Assembly: GCF_010731675.1 (NCBI RefSeq) | Contig: NZ_AP022584.1 | Coordinates: 4,774,001-4,838,000, forward strand | Source of the DNA: Mycobacterium marseillense | Lineage (GTDB): Bacteria > Actinomycetota > Actinomycetes > Mycobacteriales > Mycobacteriaceae | Length of the DNA: 64,000 nucleotides | Direction: 5' to 3' | Part shown: positions 60,110 to 64,000 of the stretch, piece after piece | Layout of the letters: every line of letters starts with the position of its first letter | Numbering within the stretch: position 1 is the stretch's first letter | Translations under genes and position numbers: made by a program | Notes under the pieces: generated by a model | The model's database searches: none | The model's input: only the letters and a program-made list of their open reading frames with translations | Told to the model about the DNA's origin: nothing

Positions 60110-60185
60110 CTCGATGGCGGCGGCCCGCCGCGCCCGGCTTTGCCGCGCTTGCGACCGCCGCTGACTCGATGGCGGCGGCCCGCCG
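60098..60185 (+). repeat. 54/55-bp hairpin element after rpmF
   Basis: GACCGCCGCTGACTCGATGG occurs at 60098 and again at 60153, 55 bp apart. The unit aligns with the echA7 element: arms GCGGCGG (60117-60123) and CCGCCGC (60155-60161) replace GTGGCGA/TCGCCAC with two compensated pair changes, and the inner hairpin is CGGC-TTT-GCCG. The last codons of rpmF run into it. Confidence 0.75.
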
Positions 60186-60206
60186 CTAGCGCCAAACCGG
60201 CGCGCC

Positions 60207-60223
60207 TCTCAGGTCAGTCTCAG
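60207..60223 (+). promoter_or_regulatory. MprA-type direct repeat upstream of mprA
   Basis: TCTCAG at 60207 and at 60218, 11 bp apart, 24 bp before the mprA start. Tandem TCTCAG-like 8-mers are the known binding site of MprA, so this supports autoregulation. Confidence 0.7.
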
Positions 60224-60246
60224 GCGGTGGGACGAAACTAGGGGCC

Positions 60247-60933
60247 GTGCGAATACTGGTCGTCGACGACGATCGCGCCGTGCGCGAGTCGCTGCGTAGG
60301 TCGTTGTCCTTCAACGGCTACTCGGTTGAGTTGGCCCATGACGGGGTCGAAGCCCTCGAACTGATAGCAAGCGATCGCCCCGATGCGCTTGTCCTGGATG
60401 TGATGATGCCGCGGCTGGATGGCCTCGAGGTGTGCCGCCAGCTCCGCAGCACCGGTGATGACTTGCCGATCCTGGTGCTCACGGCGCGTGATTCGGTCTC
60501 CGAGCGGGTCGCCGGCCTGGACGCCGGCGCCGACGACTATCTGCCGAAGCCGTTCGCCCTGGAAGAACTGTTGGCCCGGATGCGCGCGCTGCTGCGCCGG
60601 ACCAAGCCGGAGGACGAAGCCGAATCGGTGGCGATGAAGTTCTCAGACCTCACCCTGGACCCGGTGACCCGCGAGGTCACCCGCGGGGAGCGCCGGATCA
60701 GCCTGACGCGCACCGAATTCGCGTTGCTCGAAATGCTGATCGCCAATCCGCGCCGCGTGCTCACCCGCAGCCGCATCCTCGAGGAGGTATGGGGATTCGA
60801 TTTCCCCACCTCGGGCAATGCGCTGGAGGTCTACGTGGGCTATCTGCGCCGCAAAACCGAAGCCGACGGTGAGTCCCGGCTGATCCACACCGTGCGCGGC
60901 GTGGGTTACGTCCTTCGGGAGACGCCGCCGTGA
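60247..60933 (+). CDS. mprA: Response regulator MprA
   Basis: An OmpR/PhoB-type regulator of 228 residues: receiver domain with acidic pocket VVDDD (D7-D9), phospho-Asp D51 in [13 protein letters not shown]79, K101 (LPKPF), and a winged-helix domain with [29 protein letters not shown]. It controls envelope-stress genes (sigE, sigB, pepD) and persistence in M. tuberculosis, where it is Rv0981. GTG 60247 is used. An MprA-type repeat lies upstream. mprB follows after 16 bp. Confidence 0.95.
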   Translation: MRILVVDDDRAVRESLRRSLSFNGYSVELAHDGVEALELIASDRPDALVLDVMMPRLDGLEVCRQLRSTGDDLPILVLTARDSVSERVAGLDAGADDYLPKPFALEELLARMRALLRRTKPEDEAESVAMKFSDLTLDPVTREVTRGERRISLTRTEFALLEMLIANPRRVLTRSRILEEVWGFDFPTSGNALEVYVGYLRRKTEADGESRLIHTVRGVGYVLRETPP

Positions 60934-60949
60934 CGATGCAATCCCAACG

Positions 60950-62512
60950 ATGATCAAATTCCCCCGGCCGCCGCGCCCACCCATGCGCCCACCGCTGCGC
61001 GCAGCCCCGTCGCTGTCGTTGCGGTGGCGGGTCATGCTGCTCGCGATGTCGATGGTCGCAATGGTCGTGGTGCTGATGGCGTTCGCCGTCTACGCCGTGA
61101 TTTCGGCCGCGCTGTACAGCGACATCGACAACCAACTACAGAGTCGGGCCCAACTGCTGATCGCCAGCGGTTCACTGGCCGCGGACCCCGGCAAGGCGAT
61201 CGAGGGCACCGCCTATTCGGACGTCAACGCGATCCTGGTGAACCCGGGCCACGCGATCTACACCGCCCAGCAGCCCGGACAGACGCTGCCGGTCGGTCCG
61301 CCGGAGAAAGCGGTCATCCACGGCGATCTCTTCATGTCGCGGCGTACCGCCGGCGATCAGCGAATCCTTGCCGTCCACCTGCAGAACGGCACCTCGTTGC
61401 TGATCTCCAAGAGCCTCAAGCCAACCGAGGAGGTGATGAACAAACTGCGCTGGGTGCTGCTGATCGTCGGCGGCGTCGGGGTGGCGGTCGCCGCGGTCGC
61501 GGGCGGCATGGTCACCCGGGCCGGGCTGCGCCCGGTGGGTCGGCTGACCGAAGCGGCCGAACGCGTCGCCCGCACCGATGACCTGCGACCCATCCCGGTG
61601 TTCGGCAGCGACGAATTGGCCCGGCTCACCGAGTCGTTCAACCTGATGCTGCGGGCGCTGGCCGAGTCGCGGGAACGGCAGGCGCGGCTGGTCACCGACG
61701 CGGGGCATGAGTTGCGCACCCCGCTGACGTCGCTGCGGACCAACGTCGAGCTGCTGATGGCATCGATGGAACCGGGCGCGCCGCGGCTACCCGAACAGGA
61801 AATGGTCGACCTGCGCGCCGACGTGCTCGCCCAGATCGAGGAATTGTCCACGCTGGTAGGCGATTTGGTGGACCTCACCCGCGACGACGCCGGCCAGGTG
61901 GTGCACGAACCGGTCGACATGTCCGATGTGGTCGACCGCAGCCTGGAGCGAGTCAGGCGGCGCCGCAACGACATTCACTTCGACGTCGACGTGACGCCGT
62001 GGCAGATGTACGGCGACGCCGCGGGCCTCTCGCGTGCGGTCCTCAACCTGTTGGACAACGCGGCCAAGTGGAGCCCGCCGGGCGGCCACGTCGGCGTCAC
62101 CATGCGGCAACTCGACCCGTCACACGCGGAGCTGGTGGTCGCCGACCACGGCCCGGGAATTCCACCGCAAGAGCGCCGGCTGGTGTTCGAACGGTTCTAT
62201 CGTTCGACGACGGCTCGGGCCATGCCCGGCTCCGGTCTCGGGCTGGCGATCGTCAAGAAGGTGGTGCTCAATCACGGCGGCTTGCTGCGCGTCGAGGACA
62301 CCGTCCCCGGCGGCCAACCCCCGGGTACCTCCTTCTATGTGCTGCTGCCCGGACGGCCACTGCCACCGACGACATACCCCCCGTCCGACCCGGAGAGCGG
62401 CCAGGTAGACGCCGCGACGGACCCGGGTGTGCCGGTGGCCGGCGACGAGGCGAACTCTGGGGAATCGGCGAACGTAATCTCAGTGGACTCTCAGTCCGCG
62501 CGGGCAAGGTAG
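60950..62512 (+). CDS. mprB: Sensor histidine kinase/phosphatase MprB
   Basis: The 520-residue protein has TM1 (about 28-52), an extracytoplasmic loop (about 55-165), TM2 (about 167-188), a HAMP domain, the H-box DAGHELRTPLTSLRTN (H253), N-box LNLLDNAAKWSPPGG, and G-box regions DHGPGIP and GSGLGLAIVKKV. It senses envelope stress, with known regulation by DnaK and by its partner protease. It is longer than M. tuberculosis MprB (504) mainly through the Pro-rich N-terminus (IKFPRPPRPPMRPPL) and C-terminal tail. ATG 60950. Confidence 0.95.
   Translation: MIKFPRPPRPPMRPPLRAAPSLSLRWRVMLLAMSMVAMVVVLMAFAVYAVISAALYSDIDNQLQSRAQLLIASGSLAADPGKAIEGTAYSDVNAILVNPGHAIYTAQQPGQTLPVGPPEKAVIHGDLFMSRRTAGDQRILAVHLQNGTSLLISKSLKPTEEVMNKLRWVLLIVGGVGVAVAAVAGGMVTRAGLRPVGRLTEAAERVARTDDLRPIPVFGSDELARLTESFNLMLRALAESRERQARLVTDAGHELRTPLTSLRTNVELLMASMEPGAPRLPEQEMVDLRADVLAQIEELSTLVGDLVDLTRDDAGQVVHEPVDMSDVVDRSLERVRRRRNDIHFDVDVTPWQMYGDAAGLSRAVLNLLDNAAKWSPPGGHVGVTMRQLDPSHAELVVADHGPGIPPQERRLVFERFYRSTTARAMPGSGLGLAIVKKVVLNHGGLLRVEDTVPGGQPPGTSFYVLLPGRPLPPTTYPPSDPESGQVDAATDPGVPVAGDEANSGESANVISVDSQSARAR
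62478..62494 (+). promoter_or_regulatory. MprA-type direct repeat upstream of pepD
   Basis: TCTCAG at 62478 and at 62489, again 11 bp apart, inside the end of mprB and about 91 bp before the pepD start. Same unit and spacing as at 60207. It fits direct control of pepD by MprA. Confidence 0.7.
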
Positions 62513-62584
62513 GTCTGCGGCTACTGTTGAACCCAGCCGTCGACTTGCCGAAACACTGAGATAGAGGAAGAGCGACTTAGCGAC

Positions 62585-64000
62585 ATGACGAATGACCCGA
62601 GGTATTCGCCACCGCCGCAGCAGCCGGGATACCCTCCCGCGCCGAATCAGACTGCGCCCGTCCCGAGCCATGCGGGGTCCTCAGGCTATGCCCAGGGGCA
62701 ACAGCAGCCGTACAACCAGCAGTTTGACTGGCGCTATCGGTCGCAGCCGACGCAGACGACTCAGTTCCGTCCGCCGTACGAACCGTTCGGCAACAGTGGT
62801 CCCGGCCGGATCCCCGGGGCGGGCCCGCTACCCGGAGGCGCCGGCGCTGGCCCGATTCCGGGCATGCTGCCCGGAATGCCGGCCGCACCGGAACCGCGAA
62901 AGCGTTCTCGCGCAGGGCTTTTGACCGCCGGAGCGTTGGCCATCGCGGTCGTGTCGGCCGGTATCGGCGGTGCGGCGGCGACGGCCATCGAGCTCGGCGA
63001 CCACGCGTCGGGCAGTGGCGGCGGGCGCGTTGTGGGAGCGGCGCCCAGTGTGCCGGCCGCGAACATGCCGCCGGGCAGTGTCGAACAGGTGGCCTCCAAG
63101 GTCGTGCCCAGCGTCGTGATGCTCGAGACCGATATCGGGAGAGCATCCGAAGAAGGCTCCGGCATCATCCTCTCGACCGACGGGCTGATTCTGACCAACA
63201 ACCACGTGGTCGCGGCCGCGGCGGGACCGCCCAAGGGGCCCAGCGCGCCTCCCGGGGCTCCGCTGCCTCCCGGGGGTCCGGGCGGGCCGGGCGGCCCGAC
63301 GCCGAAAACCACGGTGACCTTCTCTGACGGTCGCACCGCCCCGTTCACGGTGGTCGGCACCGACCCCACCAGCGACATCGCCGTGATTCGTGTGCAGGGT
63401 GTGTCCGGGCTCACGCCCATCTCGCTGGGCTCCTCGTCGGATCTGCATGTCGGTCAGCCGGTGGTGGCGATCGGGTCGCCGTTGGGCCTGTCGGGCACGG
63501 TGACCACCGGGATCGTCAGCGCGCTAAACCGGCCCGTGTCCACGACCGGTGAGTCGGGCAACCAAAACACCGTGCTGGACGCGATTCAGACCGACGCCGC
63601 GATCAACCCCGGTAACTCCGGCGGTGCGTTGGTCAACATGAACGGCCAACTGGTGGGCGTCAACTCGGCCATCGCCACCCTGGGCGGCGAGTCGCCGGAC
63701 GCTCAGAGCGGCTCGATCGGTTTGGGTTTCGCGATACCGGTCGATCAGGCCAAGCGCATCGCCGACGAGCTGATCGCTACGGGCAAGGCCTCCCACGCCT
63801 CGCTCGGCGTTCAGGTGACCAGCGACAAGGGCGCCCCGGGCGCCAAGGTCGTCGACGTCGTCGCGGGTGGCGCGGCCGCGGCCGCGGGCGTGCCGAAGAA
63901 CGTGGTCGTCACCAAAGTCGATGACCGCCCGATCAACAGCGCCGACGCGTTGGTGGCCGCGGTGCGGTCCAGGGCACCCGGTGACAAGATCACGCTGACG
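62585..64000 (+). CDS. pepD: HtrA-like serine protease PepD (partial, runs off the window)
   Basis: 472 codons are visible. A Pro/Gln/Gly-rich cytoplasmic segment (1-105) precedes one TM helix (about 110-136), then the trypsin-like domain with His207 (TNNHVV), Asp264 (DPTSDIAV) and Ser345 (GNSGGALV). The PDZ domain starts near 400 (SLGVQVTSDKGAPGAK) and is cut by the window edge. After His207 lies a Pro/Gly-rich loop (GPPKGPSAPPGAPLPPGG and on) longer than in M. tuberculosis PepD. ATG 62585 is 72 bp after mprB. PepD degrades or refolds envelope proteins and tunes MprAB/SigE signalling. Confidence 0.95.
   Translation, partial: MTNDPRYSPPPQQPGYPPAPNQTAPVPSHAGSSGYAQGQQQPYNQQFDWRYRSQPTQTTQFRPPYEPFGNSGPGRIPGAGPLPGGAGAGPIPGMLPGMPAAPEPRKRSRAGLLTAGALAIAVVSAGIGGAAATAIELGDHASGSGGGRVVGAAPSVPAANMPPGSVEQVASKVVPSVVMLETDIGRASEEGSGIILSTDGLILTNNHVVAAAAGPPKGPSAPPGAPLPPGGPGGPGGPTPKTTVTFSDGRTAPFTVVGTDPTSDIAVIRVQGVSGLTPISLGSSSDLHVGQPVVAIGSPLGLSGTVTTGIVSALNRPVSTTGESGNQNTVLDAIQTDAAINPGNSGGALVNMNGQLVGVNSAIATLGGESPDAQSGSIGLGFAIPVDQAKRIADELIATGKASHASLGVQVTSDKGAPGAKVVDVVAGGAAAAAGVPKNVVVTKVDDRPINSADALVAAVRSRAPGDKITLT

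Overview
The window is high-GC actinobacterial DNA, and its gene content and order identify it as a non-tuberculous Mycobacterium, probably a slow grower close to the M. avium complex. From about 3.9 kb to the right end it follows, from memory, the M. tuberculosis order Rv0923c to Rv0983: mntH, pstS/C/A, Ku, ligD, pgi, chorismate mutase, uvrD1, sucCD, purNH, the accA2/accD2/fadE operon, rpmF, mprAB and pepD. Insertions and losses relative to that genome mark the accessory parts. Species cannot be fixed from the sequence alone. LEFT EDGE (1-3041): two small type VII secretion-type genes are followed by a short accessory segment. That segment lies between a decayed copy of a tRNA 3' half and an intact tRNA-Arg(CCT). 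It carries an OLD-family ATPase/TOPRIM nuclease (a probable defence gene) and a wrecked IS481-type transposase start. 3-13 kb: an F420-type oxidoreductase, a cyclotransferase/poly-gamma-glutamate hydrolase fusion and the Mn transporter MntH form one run. A reductase/SDR pair follows, then a high-affinity phosphate uptake locus with two tandem pstS genes plus pstC and pstA but no pstB. 13-29 kb: the two-component NHEJ system (Ku with a Lys/Ala repeat tail, and three-domain LigD) has a PfkB sugar kinase between its genes. Then come an FAH/metallo-beta-lactamase fusion, a methyltransferase, an enoyl-CoA hydratase, a STAS/ATPase fusion, a flavin monooxygenase coupled to an AurF-like diiron enzyme, cobF, a full-length Fpg-like glycosylase, an SDR and pgi. 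29-46 kb: chorismate mutase, a RIC-type Fe-S repair protein beside a stray helicase fragment, uvrD1, an M23 peptidase, sucCD, a thiolase-like protein, a second LLM oxidoreductase, membrane proteins, purNH and an LGFP lipoprotein. 46-64 kb: a MoxR-type ATPase/VWA pair, an aldo-keto reductase, a DUF1707 protein and a translationally coupled six-gene catabolic operon (AtuA-like, FadE13, AccD2, AccA2, FadE12, EchA7). The window ends with rpmF and the MprAB envelope-stress regulators next to their protease target pepD, which is cut by the window edge. REGULATION visible in sequence: three perfect KstR-type palindromes, two MprA-type direct repeats, a CRP-like site and two TetR-like palindromes. MOST NOTABLE: a 54-bp, symmetric, hairpin-forming repeat occurs at four places. 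Its outer arms change in compensated pairs and its inner stem is constant around a variable three-base loop. At one place it has expanded as a tandem array inside echA7, adding about 65 residues next to the active-site loop.
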